Positions 8,579 through 17,723 are shown, counted from the stretch's first letter. The stretch is 51,070 nt of DNA from Myxococcales bacterium (GCA_013298625.1 JAAFIF010000074.1:1-51070); one strand, 5' to 3'. Notes: generated by a model from the letters alone, not told the origin. Program-made: numbers and translations.

Positions 8579-10221
8579 CGCGAGACCTCCGTCGGGCGAT
8601 AGCGAAACATCGGCGCGCTCACGAGGTCGAGCAGCAGCTCGCGTTCGTTTGCGTGCGCAGCGAACCGGTCGGTGAGCGTCTCGATCAGCGCGTGCTCGCT
8701 CTCGTGCGGCGCGCGCGCGGTCGCGAAGCGGACCCACTGGCGAACGAGGCAGCGCGCGACCGTGCGGCTCCGCGACAGCGTTCGGGACAGCTCGAGCGCG
8801 CCGTCGAACGCGCCGTCGCGGTCCGTGCGGTGCAGCTCTCCGCGCGCGTCGATGGGCAGCCCGTGGTCGAGCGACTGAAAGATCCCCGCGGCGTTGTAGC
8901 GCTCGAAGCCGAAGCCGATCCCGTCGAGCGCGTAGTGGCAGCCCCGACACGACGCTGGCGCCGTTCGCGCAGCGAAGAGCGCGCGGTTGGTCTGCGGCCC
9001 TTGCTCGGGCGACTGCATCGGCGGCGTCAGGTCGACGTTGGGCGGAGGCGAGTTGGGCAGCTCGCAGAACAGACGGACGAACACGGCGTTTCCGCGGATC
9101 GGCGGCGAGGTGGCGCCGCGGTGCGAGTGCGCCGCGAGAAACGCGATCCGCGTGAGGATTCCCCCGCGCTGGTCGGCGGGCAACGTCACCTCGGACACCC
9201 CGTCGGGCTCGCTCGGCGCGGGCACTCCGTACAGCCGCGCGGTCTCTGCGTCGACCCAGGCGCGGGGGCTCTCGAGCAGCTCGCGAAACGACCCGCTCTC
9301 GAAGAGCGTGTTCTCGATGAAGCGCCGCGACTCAGCGAGCGCTGCGCTCGCGGATCGATCGCTCCACTGCGGGTCCACCTCGGCGGTGCGCGCGACGTGC
9401 TCGTCCGCCCGCATTCGATCGAGCCCGAGCCACTGCCGATGAAACGCCCACCACCCGGCCTTCGCGCGCTCGTCCGAGAGCATCCTGCGCGCTTGTTCGC
9501 GCACTTGTTCGGCGGTCGCGAGCTGTCCGCTTCGCGCAGCTTCGAGCAGCGCCTCGTCGGGGCCGCGCTGCCAGAGCAGCAGCGACAGGCGCGACGCGAG
9601 CGCGTACGGCGCGACGGCGACGACCGCGGGCGCGTCTGGACCGGTCGGCGCGAGCTCGGGGCGATAGATGAACTGCCGCGCCTGCAGCATCGCGCTGAGC
9701 GTGAGGCGCACGGCGGCTTCGAAGTCGACGGCGGCCTCCCACGCGCGAAATCGCAGCGCGAGCCGGTCCGTTTCGCCGGCGCTCAACGGGCGACGAAACA
9801 CGCGGCCGCCGACGTTCTCGATGAAGCTCCGCGCGCACGCCTCTGCGCGCGCAGGGCTGTCCCACGAGTCGCAGCCGGTGAGCGCGCGGACTGCCGCGGC
9901 GTCTTCGGTGAGCGCGCTGGCGTACGCAGTGGCGATCGCCTCGAAGCGCGCGACGCGCACGTCCGTCGGCTGCTGCGACTCGGCCTGGTTGTCGAAGCCC
10001 GCCACCGTGTTGTCCTCGGGCAGCGTCGGCAACGCCGGGTGCACATTCGGAAACAGCGCTTCGAGCGAGCGCAAGTACTCGTTGTTGCTGAGCCTGCGCA
10101 GCGGCGAAGGTCCCAGCGTCGCGGGCGTCTCGGTGCACGACGAGCTCGAGAGCGCGAGCGCACAGGCGAGTCCCGCGAGCGCTCGCGAAGCGTAGGGCCG
10201 AAGCAGTTTCAAGCGATGCAT
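8575..10221 (-). CDS. DUF1592/DUF1588 lipoprotein with CxxCH motif
   Basis: A 548-aa protein from ATG 10221. The signal peptide ends in a lipobox (LSSSSC). The order of blocks follows the DUF1587-1595-1592-1588-1585 architecture: PLRRLSNNEYLRSLEALFP near the N-terminus, FRRPLSAGETDRL, then a WWAFHRQWLGLDRM block, then GILTRIAFLAAHSHRG. C425-x2-C428-H429 (CRGCH) within DUF1588 is a possible c-type haem site. The C-terminus has the LVRQWVRFATAR block of DUF1585. A longer in-frame start exists upstream but gives an Arg-rich extension before the signal peptide, so it is rejected. It is the first gene of the coupled DUF1592-DUF1552 pair and diverges from the RNA ligase-like gene across 103 bp. Confidence 0.9.
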   Translation of the reverse strand: MHRLKLLRPYASRALAGLACALALSSSSCTETPATLGPSPLRRLSNNEYLRSLEALFPNVHPALPTLPEDNTVAGFDNQAESQQPTDVRVARFEAIATAYASALTEDAAAVRALTGCDSWDSPARAEACARSFIENVGGRVFRRPLSAGETDRLALRFRAWEAAVDFEAAVRLTLSAMLQARQFIYRPELAPTGPDAPAVVAVAPYALASRLSLLLWQRGPDEALLEAARSGQLATAEQVREQARRMLSDERAKAGWWAFHRQWLGLDRMRADEHVARTAEVDPQWSDRSASAALAESRRFIENTLFESGSFRELLESPRAWVDAETARLYGVPAPSEPDGVSEVTLPADQRGGILTRIAFLAAHSHRGATSPPIRGNAVFVRLFCELPNSPPPNVDLTPPMQSPEQGPQTNRALFAARTAPASCRGCHYALDGIGFGFERYNAAGIFQSLDHGLPIDARGELHRTDRDGAFDGALELSRTLSRSRTVARCLVRQWVRFATARAPHESEHALIETLTDRFAAHANERELLLDLVSAPMFRYRPTEVSR

Positions 10222-10324
10222 GGTCCAGTCTGGGCGCCGGTCGCGCAAGCCGAGGTGACGCGATTGCAGCGCAGGGCCGCGGCGGTTGCGCCACCGCGCG
10301 CGGATCACTAGCACTGCCCGCCTG

Positions 10325-11116
10325 ATGAACCTCCGCGCGCTGGCCGAGCGCATCGGCCTCCACAAGCTCAACTCGCTGACAAAATACCCGTCGATCGCCA
10401 CGTACCACGCGCTCGGCGAGCGCGGACGCCTGCGCGAAGAGCGCAACCGACAGTTCTCCTCGGGCGCTCGCGTCGTCGTCACCGAGAAGGTCGACGGAAC
10501 AAACACGCGCGTGGTGTTGCTGCCTTCGACGGGCGAGTACCTGATCGGCTCGCGAGAAGAGTGGCTTCACGCGCGCGGAGACCTCGTCGCGAACCCCGCG
10601 TTGGGCATCGTCGAAGCGGTGCGAGCTGCGGCGGAGCGCGCCGCGAGCGCTCTCTCGGGCCGCGACGGTCTCGTCGCGATCTACGGCGAAGTGTACGGCG
10701 CGAAGGTGTGCGCGGCCTCGAAGGACTACACGGCGGGGGACCTGTCACTGGTGGGCTTTCGACTGTTCGATGCGTGGACTTCGCCGCTCGATTCGCTGAT
10801 CGATCGCGTCGATCGCGCGACCCCCGAGCAGCTCGCCGCGTGGCGCGAGGATGGCGCGCAGCCTTGGCTCGACGAGACCGCGCTCGGCGCGCTCGCCGAC
10901 GAGATGGGCGTCGAGCGGACGCCGCGCGTCGAGGCGGGGGCGCCGCCCGACAGCGTGGCGGACACGTGGGAGTGGTTGCAGAGGACGCTTCCGCGGTCGC
11001 TCGCGACGCTCTCGGCGGCGGCGAGCGGGCGACCCGAGGGCGTCGTCGTGCGCAGCGCCGACCGGGCGGTGATCGCGAAGATTCGATACGAGGACTACCA
11101 GCGCACCGTTCGTTGA
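10325..11116 (+). CDS. RNA ligase-like nucleotidyltransferase
   Basis: A 263-aa protein from ATG 10325. Motif I of covalent nucleotidyltransferases is visible as EKVDGTN, with K55 as the expected AMP-accepting lysine. IYGEVYGAKV fits the acidic motif III region. EGVVVRS is motif IV, and the lysine in IAKIRYEDY fits motif V. This is the core adenylyltransferase set of the RNA ligase (T4 Rnl2/DRB0094-like) superfamily, which joins or repairs RNA ends. The length equals a stand-alone catalytic core without an added domain. A metallopeptidase gene follows after only 11 bp on the same strand, which suggests a bicistron. The physiological substrate cannot be told from sequence. Confidence 0.8.
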   Translation: MNLRALAERIGLHKLNSLTKYPSIATYHALGERGRLREERNRQFSSGARVVVTEKVDGTNTRVVLLPSTGEYLIGSREEWLHARGDLVANPALGIVEAVRAAAERAASALSGRDGLVAIYGEVYGAKVCAASKDYTAGDLSLVGFRLFDAWTSPLDSLIDRVDRATPEQLAAWREDGAQPWLDETALGALADEMGVERTPRVEAGAPPDSVADTWEWLQRTLPRSLATLSAAASGRPEGVVVRSADRAVIAKIRYEDYQRTVR

Positions 11117-11127
11117 TACCGTCGAGC

Positions 11128-13356
11128 ATGGTCGACGCAGCAGAGGTTCGCGCAGAGGTCACGAAGGGGCTCTCGTCGGTTTCGGTCAGCGACGCGTGTG
11201 GCGCGCTGGTGGTGTGCGGACCGGACGCCACGGTCGTGCTCGCCGCGACCGTGGACGAGCGGCCCGAGGCGTTGATGGCTGTCGCAGAGTGGGCAGAGGG
11301 GCGGGTCGCGGCGTTCGCGCACAGCGACATGCTCGCGCTCGACGAAGACGACGATTCGTCGGACAAATCGCAGCTGATCCTCAACGCGATCGCGTGGGTC
11401 TCCAAGGCGAAGCGCGGCGCGCGGGTGCTGGTCCACTCGAGCGCCGAGCTCACCGAAGCGTTGGCGGCGAAGGGCGTACCCGCGACAGAGATCGACGATG
11501 GCTACGCCGCGGCGCGGCGCGGCGCGGGCGCGCACGACGTGCTTATCGTGGGCGACACGACGATCGCGGCGAAGGACCGCGAGGCGATCGCGCAGTTCGT
11601 CCGCAAGGGCGGCGGGCTGTTGATCGCGGCGACGGGCTGGGCGCACCCGCACTACGGGCCCAAAGAGAACGGCCATGTGATCGCCCTCGGCCACTCGCTG
11701 CTGCTCGCCGAGGTCGGAATCCTCTGGGACGAGTCCACGTGCATGGACGGCGACGGCGACGCAGAGGTCGACGTCGAGCTCGACGACGGGCTCTGCGACG
11801 ACGCCCACGCGGGCGCGGATCTTCAGCGCTTGATCGAGTGGCTCGGCGACGAAGACTCCCTCGACGAAGACGAGTCCGTCATCGCGCGCGCGACCCGCAA
11901 CGCCGTGCGCTTCTTGCGGCTCGGGACGCGCTATGGCTGCGACACGTCGGCGCTCTGCGCGGCGATCGACGAGGCGTTTTGCAGCAACGAAGAAGAGCTC
12001 ACGCCGAGCGTCGAGCGACCGCTCGCGGCGGACGAGCGGTGGAAGCGCTCGCTGCTCTCGCTGCAGACCGAGCGCTGGCGAGCCCTCCCTGCGGACGAGA
12101 TGGAGTCGTGCTCGGCCGCGCAGCAATACCCTGGCGCCGTGCCCGATGACGCCGAGGCGGAGGACGCGGTGGTGATCGTCGATGCGCGCGTCGCGCAGTG
12201 GCACAGCACGGGCCGCTACGCGAAGCCGGGCGAGGTGGTCGAAGTCTCGCTGGGCGACGACGCGCTCGCGCGGGGGCTTCGCGTGCGGATCGGCGCGCAC
12301 ATCGACGAGCTGTTCACCGACGAAGACCGCGAGAGCGGCGTGGCGGATGACAGCGAGTACGGCTCGGACGAGAGCGAGTGGAAGCGCTGGCCCGAGCTGT
12401 CCTTCGAGTTCGCCTTGCGCGAGCGAGAGAGCCGCGTGGCCTCGCCGTTCGGAGGGCTCGTGTACATCGTTGTTCCTGAGGACGGCGAGGGGCGCTTCGA
12501 GGTGACCGTGCGCGGGTGCGTTCGGGCGCCGCGCTTCGTGCTCGGCGAGAGCAGCGTGTTCGAGTGGCAGCACGGCGGCCGAGACGCGCCTGCGCCGTGG
12601 GGCGAGCTCGCGTGCGATCGGCTGATCTTCACGCTGCCCTCGAGCGCGCTTCGCACAGTGGACGACCCCGAAGCCCTCATGCGCTTCTGGTCTCGCGCGA
12701 TGCAGTGCTACGAAGAGATCACCAGCACGAAGTACCGCCGCCCCGAGCGAATCGTCGGTGATTGCCAGCCGTCGCTCGGCTACATGCACTCGGGCTACCC
12801 GATCGTGGCGTGGCTCGACGACGAAGACCAGGGGCTGCTATCCGTGCTCGACGCGCGCAAGGTCGTGTCCGAAGGGACGTGGGGACCGCTGCACGAGCTC
12901 GCGCACAACGTGCAGAGCGACGCGTGGACCTTCGAGCACACCGGCGAGGTGACCAACAACGTGCTGGTGCTGTTCGTGATGGACGTCCTGTGCGGGATCG
13001 CGCCGAAGGACAATCCTCACCTCGCCGACGCGCGCAAGAAGGCAGTCGTCCCCTGCGCGCAGTGGGACGACGACCCGTTTGCGGGGCTGGCGATGTACGC
13101 GCAGATCCAGACGGCGTTCGGCTGGCAGCCCTTCATCGACGTGTTTGCGCAGTACCGGGAGCTCAGCGAAGACGCGCTTCCCTCGAGCGACGAGGACAAG
13201 CGCGATCAATGGATGCTGCGACTGTCCAAGCGCGTCGGGCACAACCTCGCGCCGTTCTTCGAGCGATGGGGCGTCGAGACCAGCGCGAAGGCCCGCAAGT
13301 CCGTGCAGTCGTTGCCCGAGTGGAAGCCTGCGTCCTCTCGCTCGTCGCGGCGTTGA
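11128..13356 (+). CDS. M60-like (gluzincin) metallopeptidase, 742 aa
   Basis: ATG at 11128 gives a 742-aa protein with no signal peptide. Residues 1-200 include a Rossmann-like or amidotransferase-like segment (LIVGDTTIAAKDREAIAQF followed by VRKGGGLLIAATGWA), as in the N-terminal part of TCAF/M60 proteins. The zinc site is H589-E590-L-A-H593 with a third ligand probably E607 in GEVTNN, matching the HEXXHx(8-28)E signature of peptidase family M60 (enhancin-like). A beta-rich domain precedes it. The middle is very acidic. M60 enzymes usually cleave glycoproteins outside the cell, so absence of an export signal is odd. The gene is 11 bp downstream of the RNA ligase-like gene and ends 4 bp from the convergent gene at 13361. 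Confidence 0.85.
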   Translation: MVDAAEVRAEVTKGLSSVSVSDACGALVVCGPDATVVLAATVDERPEALMAVAEWAEGRVAAFAHSDMLALDEDDDSSDKSQLILNAIAWVSKAKRGARVLVHSSAELTEALAAKGVPATEIDDGYAAARRGAGAHDVLIVGDTTIAAKDREAIAQFVRKGGGLLIAATGWAHPHYGPKENGHVIALGHSLLLAEVGILWDESTCMDGDGDAEVDVELDDGLCDDAHAGADLQRLIEWLGDEDSLDEDESVIARATRNAVRFLRLGTRYGCDTSALCAAIDEAFCSNEEELTPSVERPLAADERWKRSLLSLQTERWRALPADEMESCSAAQQYPGAVPDDAEAEDAVVIVDARVAQWHSTGRYAKPGEVVEVSLGDDALARGLRVRIGAHIDELFTDEDRESGVADDSEYGSDESEWKRWPELSFEFALRERESRVASPFGGLVYIVVPEDGEGRFEVTVRGCVRAPRFVLGESSVFEWQHGGRDAPAPWGELACDRLIFTLPSSALRTVDDPEALMRFWSRAMQCYEEITSTKYRRPERIVGDCQPSLGYMHSGYPIVAWLDDEDQGLLSVLDARKVVSEGTWGPLHELAHNVQSDAWTFEHTGEVTNNVLVLFVMDVLCGIAPKDNPHLADARKKAVVPCAQWDDDPFAGLAMYAQIQTAFGWQPFIDVFAQYRELSEDALPSSDEDKRDQWMLRLSKRVGHNLAPFFERWGVETSAKARKSVQSLPEWKPASSRSSRR

Positions 13357-13360
13357 GCGA

Positions 13361-14209
13361 TCACGGCGCGAAGCGCTCGCACGCGCCCAAGAGCTGCGCC
13401 GTCTCGTCCGCGCTGAGGTCTCGACGAAAGGCCTCGGGGTCGAGCGCCCGTCCGCGTTCGTACTGCGCGACGATGCGTTGAACCTGCGCGAGCTTCGCGC
13501 CGGTGATCGCTGAGATCTCTTCTGCAGAGCGTCCCTCGCGAAACAGCGCGCATGCGATGTGCAACCGGCCTTTCGTGCGGCGGGCAGGGTCCGTCAGAAA
13601 TCGGTACGGCGCGGCGAGGTACCGCACGCGCTCGGCGGTCGCGCCTCGCTTGAGCGAGAGCCCCACGCGCGCCGAGCAGAAGATCGCAACGGGCCGCGGT
13701 GCGACCATCGCGAGCGCGCTCGGGCTGCCGGTGACATCGTCGACGGCGCGGTCGTAAGTGGCCACGAACGACGCGACGTCGCTGTGACCGACGAGCGCGA
13801 GCAGGTGATCGACGCACACGCACGGTCCGTCGAAGCGCGCGTAGGGCGCGTCGATCGCCTCGATCGAGCGGATGAGCATGGCAGCAGAGGCGTCTTCGCG
13901 GCCGAAGGCGAGGTCGAGGCCTTTGTAGGTTCCGCTGCGAAAAGAGCGGCCGGTTCGGTGGTGGTACCAGCGCGCAAACTCGCGCTGCATGGGGTCGTCA
14001 TGGGCGAACGGGTCGCGGTGGGCCGGGGCGTTTGCGTAGAACTCGACCTCGGTCACGCGGTGCGGACGACCAGCGATTTTCCAGCTGGTTCGAGTGAGCA
14101 CGAGGTCCGCGATCGCGGCGAACGCCGAGCGCCACGCGGCCTCGTCCGCGTCGGTCGGCGGAACCAGCGGTCGCAGCGCGTCGGAGAAGAGCGAGGGCGG
14201 TTGGGGCAT
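13361..14209 (-). CDS. Conserved protein resembling methylpurine-DNA glycosylases
   Basis: A 282-aa protein from ATG 14209. It is not a standard family member, but the order of motifs parallels the alkyladenine (methylpurine) DNA glycosylase fold: VTEVEFY (compare IVEVEAY), RDPFAHDDP (compare DDPASHA), GTYKGLDLAFG (compare the YxYGMH region), AAMLIRSIEAI (compare AVLIRALEP), then DGPCVCVDHLLALVG. Related uncharacterised proteins occur in fungi and bacteria. A repair role is therefore an inference, not an assignment. A C-terminal helical stretch may contain a helix-turn-helix (SAEEISAITGAKLAQVQRI). The inverted-repeat half-site GGGGACGGTGTTCA lies one base upstream of its ATG. Confidence 0.7.
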   Translation of the reverse strand: MPQPPSLFSDALRPLVPPTDADEAAWRSAFAAIADLVLTRTSWKIAGRPHRVTEVEFYANAPAHRDPFAHDDPMQREFARWYHHRTGRSFRSGTYKGLDLAFGREDASAAMLIRSIEAIDAPYARFDGPCVCVDHLLALVGHSDVASFVATYDRAVDDVTGSPSALAMVAPRPVAIFCSARVGLSLKRGATAERVRYLAAPYRFLTDPARRTKGRLHIACALFREGRSAEEISAITGAKLAQVQRIVAQYERGRALDPEAFRRDLSADETAQLLGACERFAP

Positions 14210-14210
14210 C

Positions 14211-14224
14211 GGGGACGGTGTTCA
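14211..14224. repeat. Solo half-site of the GGGGACGGTGTTCA repeat family
   Basis: The 14-base terminus shared by the two larger inverted repeats at 22521-22713 and 34119-34246 occurs here alone. It ends one base from the start codon of the minus-strand gene at 14209. No matching right arm is found in the following 200 bases. Confidence 0.7.
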
Positions 14225-14277
14225 CACACCACGACCGCGACGAGCATCGTAGTTTTCGCAGCGCGCGGCAGCGGTTT

Positions 14278-14336
14278 GCGCACGCCGTCCCCGTTCGGCG
14301 TGCGCCGCCCGCCCATTCTTCGCGCTCGAAATGGGC
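14278..14336. promoter_or_regulatory. Two consecutive perfect hairpins in a divergent intergenic region
   Basis: A 10-bp perfect stem (GCGCACGCCG at 14278-14287 and its complement at 14296-14305, 8-nt loop) is followed by an 8-bp perfect stem (CGCCCATT at 14310-14317 and its complement at 14329-14336). They sit between the divergently transcribed genes at 14209 and 14437. They could be operators, an mRNA leader structure for the DUF1592 gene, or remains of a repeat element. No U-tract follows, so a simple terminator is unlikely. Confidence 0.45.
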
Positions 14337-14436
14337 GCGCGGGTAGCGTGATGCCTGGGTCACTCTCGTGCGATGATGGCCCGTTGACCGCGGTTTTTTT
14401 CCGCCCTGCTCGCAACGCACGGAGACCACAACCTTG

Positions 14437-16161
14437 ATGTCCTCCCGCGAAGTTCGACCCGCGTCGCTGCGCTCGCTCGCCTCGTCGCTCTCGGCGCTCG
14501 CGCTCGTCGGCTGCACCGGCCTCATTCGTGAGCCCGGCGTCGGCCCCAATCGCCCCAGCCCCACCGGTGACGCCCAAGCCCCCGGTGACGCGAGCGGCCC
14601 CAACGCGCCCTGTCCCGAGCCGCAGTCGCTGCACGCGTACATGCGTCGCCTCTCGCGCGTCGAGTACGTCAACTCGGCCCGCGTGATCTTCGGCGGATCG
14701 CCGGCGAACCTCACGTCGGTCCTCCCGACGGACAGCGAGGTCAACGGCTTCGACAACAACGCCGAGAGCACCGTCTTCGGTCGCACGCGCGCCGAGCAAT
14801 ACCGCGACGCCGCCCGCGCGCTCGCAGACTGGGTCATCGACCCCGCGCGGCGCGACGGAGTCGTGCGATGCAACCCGAGCACGGACAACAGCTGCGTTCG
14901 CTCGTACGTCGAGCGCGTCGGAAGGCTCGCCTTTCGCCGCCCGCTCGAAGCCGCAGAGATCGACGCGATCACCGCGGTGGCTGCGGTCGCCAACGACGAC
15001 CCCAACCCGTACATGCGCGTGCGCCTCGCCACGCAGGCGATGCTTCGCTCGCCGAGCTTCTTGTTTCGCATCGAGCCCGGCGCTGCAGTGATGGACCACG
15101 GCCCGATGGCCGTGAAGCTCTCGGGCTACGAGATGGCCTCGCGGCTGTCGTTCTTGTTTCTGCGCTCGGCGCCGAGCGCCGCCATGCTCGACCTCGCGGC
15201 GAGCGGCGCCCTCGACACGGCGGACGGCGTCGCGCGACAAGCCGACGCGATGATGGCCACCCCCGAGGCTCGCGCGTCGATGCGCGAGTTCTTCGTCGGG
15301 TGGCTGCGCTTGAACAAGCTGCAAAACACGCGGCCCGACGCCATGCGCTACCCGCAGTTCAACGACGGGCTCAGGGCTGCGATGCGCGAAGAGACCCTGC
15401 GGCTCGCCGACGACCTCGCGTGGCGCGACGGCGCAGACCTGCGCGACCTGCTCACGGCTCGGTACACGTTCGTCAACGACGCGCTCGCGCCGCTGTACGG
15501 AGCGCCGACCACGGGCAGGCCCGACGAGTGGAGGCGCTTGGATTTCGCCGCGGGTTCGCAGCGCAGCGGCGTGCTCACGCAGCCCGGCGTGCTCGCGATG
15601 AACGCCGCGGATCACGGCGTGCTGACTATCATTCGGCGCGGCGTGTGGGCGCTCGACGTGTTCATGTGCGACGTCGTGCGGCTGCCGGCGGGGATGATCC
15701 CCGCGCTTCCTGCGCCGATGCCGGGGCAGAGCGACCGCGACCTGCTCGCGTACCACCGGCGCGATCCAGCGTGCGCTGCGTGCCACGACCGCATCGACCC
15801 GATGGGCCTCGCGTTCTCGGGCTACGACGACGTCGGCGCGCCGACCACCGTGGACTCTCGCGGGCTGCCCATCAACACGTCGGGCGCCATCGAGCAGCTC
15901 ATGATCTCGCCGTTCTCGGGGCCCGCTGAGCTCGCGACGCAGATCCGAAGCTATCCGTCGGTGCCGCGGTGCATGGCGAAGCAGATGTTTCGATATGCCT
16001 TCGGACGCAGCGAGGGCGAGGGCGACGACTGCGCTGTCACCGCGATGGAGCGGTCGCTGCGCGAGAGCAACTACTCGTTTCGCGCGATGGTCCGCGCGAT
16101 GGTCCGATCGGACTCGTTTCGCTATCGAGCGCCGTCCCCCGTCAGCGCAGGAGGCATGTGA
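14437..16161 (+). CDS. DUF1592/DUF1588 lipoprotein with CxxCH motif (second pair)
   Basis: A 574-aa protein from ATG 14437, with GGAG about 12 bases upstream. The signal peptide ends in a lipobox (LALVGC), and the mature part starts with a Pro/Gly linker. The DUF1587 block reads HAYMRRLSRVEYVNSARVIF, followed by FRRPLEAAEIDAI and a REFFVGWLRLNKLQ block. The C446-AAC-H450 motif (CAACHDRIDPMGLAFSGYD) lies in the DUF1588 region. The C-terminus CMAKQMFRYAFGRSEGEGD is the DUF1585 block. The gene overlaps the following DUF1552 gene by one base (TGATG). It is paralogous to 8575-10221 but clearly diverged. Confidence 0.92.
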   Translation: MSSREVRPASLRSLASSLSALALVGCTGLIREPGVGPNRPSPTGDAQAPGDASGPNAPCPEPQSLHAYMRRLSRVEYVNSARVIFGGSPANLTSVLPTDSEVNGFDNNAESTVFGRTRAEQYRDAARALADWVIDPARRDGVVRCNPSTDNSCVRSYVERVGRLAFRRPLEAAEIDAITAVAAVANDDPNPYMRVRLATQAMLRSPSFLFRIEPGAAVMDHGPMAVKLSGYEMASRLSFLFLRSAPSAAMLDLAASGALDTADGVARQADAMMATPEARASMREFFVGWLRLNKLQNTRPDAMRYPQFNDGLRAAMREETLRLADDLAWRDGADLRDLLTARYTFVNDALAPLYGAPTTGRPDEWRRLDFAAGSQRSGVLTQPGVLAMNAADHGVLTIIRRGVWALDVFMCDVVRLPAGMIPALPAPMPGQSDRDLLAYHRRDPACAACHDRIDPMGLAFSGYDDVGAPTTVDSRGLPINTSGAIEQLMISPFSGPAELATQIRSYPSVPRCMAKQMFRYAFGRSEGEGDDCAVTAMERSLRESNYSFRAMVRAMVRSDSFRYRAPSPVSAGGM

Positions 16162-17561
16162 TGAAGAGCTTCAAACTCGATCGACGCACGCTCCTTCGCG
16201 GCGCAGGAATCGCCGTCGCGCTCCCGATCCTCGACGCGATGCTCGACGGAAAGGGGCTCTTGCACGGCACGGCCAACGCGCAGACGCGCATGATGCCCAA
16301 GCGGCTGTTCACTTGGTTTTTTCCCGGTGGAGTCGATCCAGGCGACTGGTATCCCGACGCGTACGGGACGGGCTACGTGATGAAGCCTTCGCTCGCGCCG
16401 CTCGCTGGCAACCGCGCGCACGTGACGGTGCTCGGCGGCGTGAATCTCAACATGAACTCTGGTGACGGCGACGGTCACGGAAAGGGCACCGGCTGCTTCT
16501 CGACCGGCGCTCCGCTGACACCGACGGCGAGCACGGGTCACTCGATCGACCAGGCCGCGCGCGTCGACCTCGGGACGATGGGCGAATCCACGCTCAACCT
16601 CGCCCTCGAAGGAAAGCCCTGCTGCTTCACAGCCGGCGGCGTGAGCAACGTCGCCGACGTGTACGGTGAGATCTCGTGGCAGCCCGGCGGCGCCGTCGTC
16701 GCGCAACGCGACCCGGTGATGGTGTTCGACTCGCTGTTCGGCGCGCTTCCTCCGACGGACCCAGCGGCCGAGCGCGAGCGTCGCTACGAGACCACCATCC
16801 TCGGGTACGTCCGTGCGGACATCACGCGACTGCAAGCGAGGCTCGGCGCGTCCGATCGCCAGCGGCTCGACGCGTACCTCACGACCATTCGCGAGCTCGA
16901 GCAGCAGATCATGATGATGGCCACCGAGCCCGCGTGCACGAGGCCCGCTCGGCCGACGAGCGGCGCGATGGGCGTCGAGAACAACCGTTACTCGACGGCG
17001 AAGGCCAAGATCATGATGGATCTCATGGCCGTCGCGGCGGCGTGCAACCTCCGTCGATTCGGCTCGTTTATGCTGGGAAACGGCTCGAACAACTCGGGCT
17101 GCGCCAACCGCGCGATCCTCGCGGACGAGATTCGCGCAGGGCGCGTCCCGGGCCGGGACGCGTCGACGGCGGTCGAGCTCGACGAGCACTCTGCCGCGCA
17201 CGACGGTGACACGCCCGTGCGTCGCTACGACCAGATTCGCTTGTACAAGAGCTATCACATGGCGCTGCTCAACTACTTCGCCGAGAAGCTCAAGTCGTTT
17301 AGCGAAGGCACAGGCACGGTGCTCGACAACACCGTGATCTTCGCGGGCAGCGAGCTGTCCGACCCCGTCGCGCACAGCCACAACAACCTGCCGATCGTGT
17401 TGGTGGGCCACGGCGGCGGGGCGATTCCTGGGGGCAGGGCCGTGCAGTGCGGCGGCGTTCCGATTGGAAACGTGCTGCTCACGCTGCTTCGCGCGATCGG
17501 CTCGACCCGCGCGCGTATCGGAAACTCCACAGGCACCGTCCCCGCCATCCTCGGGATGTAG
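16161..17561 (+). CDS. DUF1552 domain protein (second pair)
   Basis: A 466-aa protein from ATG 16161, with AGGAGG seven bases upstream and overlapping the previous stop as TGATG. The N-terminus has a clear Tat-type signal (LDRRTLLRGAGIAVALPIL). Family blocks include RLFTWFFPGGVDPGDWYP, SIDQAARVD, and a late SHNNLPIVLVGHGGG segment, which also appears in the other DUF1552 protein of this window. Export by Tat would place a folded, perhaps cofactor-bearing protein next to its lipoprotein partner. Function is unknown. Confidence 0.92.
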   Translation: MKSFKLDRRTLLRGAGIAVALPILDAMLDGKGLLHGTANAQTRMMPKRLFTWFFPGGVDPGDWYPDAYGTGYVMKPSLAPLAGNRAHVTVLGGVNLNMNSGDGDGHGKGTGCFSTGAPLTPTASTGHSIDQAARVDLGTMGESTLNLALEGKPCCFTAGGVSNVADVYGEISWQPGGAVVAQRDPVMVFDSLFGALPPTDPAAERERRYETTILGYVRADITRLQARLGASDRQRLDAYLTTIRELEQQIMMMATEPACTRPARPTSGAMGVENNRYSTAKAKIMMDLMAVAAACNLRRFGSFMLGNGSNNSGCANRAILADEIRAGRVPGRDASTAVELDEHSAAHDGDTPVRRYDQIRLYKSYHMALLNYFAEKLKSFSEGTGTVLDNTVIFAGSELSDPVAHSHNNLPIVLVGHGGGAIPGGRAVQCGGVPIGNVLLTLLRAIGSTRARIGNSTGTVPAILGM

Positions 17562-17723
17562 CTCGCGCGCTGGGCAGCCGTCGGCAAGCGAGCGCGCTTG
17601 CGGTCCGCGTTGTCTCGCGAGAGGCTCTCGCGGCGACGACGCATCGCTCGCGCGCTGTCGGGAGCAACAGAGCGCTGGCGCTGCGACGACGCTTCGGCAC
17701 AGCTGCGCGCGGAGGTCTGCCTG

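Noticed and set aside
16122..17411. A 429-aa minus-strand frame within the DUF1552 gene
   Set aside because: Antisense to a gene with a Tat signal and family blocks. Its composition is His/Arg/Val-rich, the typical shadow pattern here.
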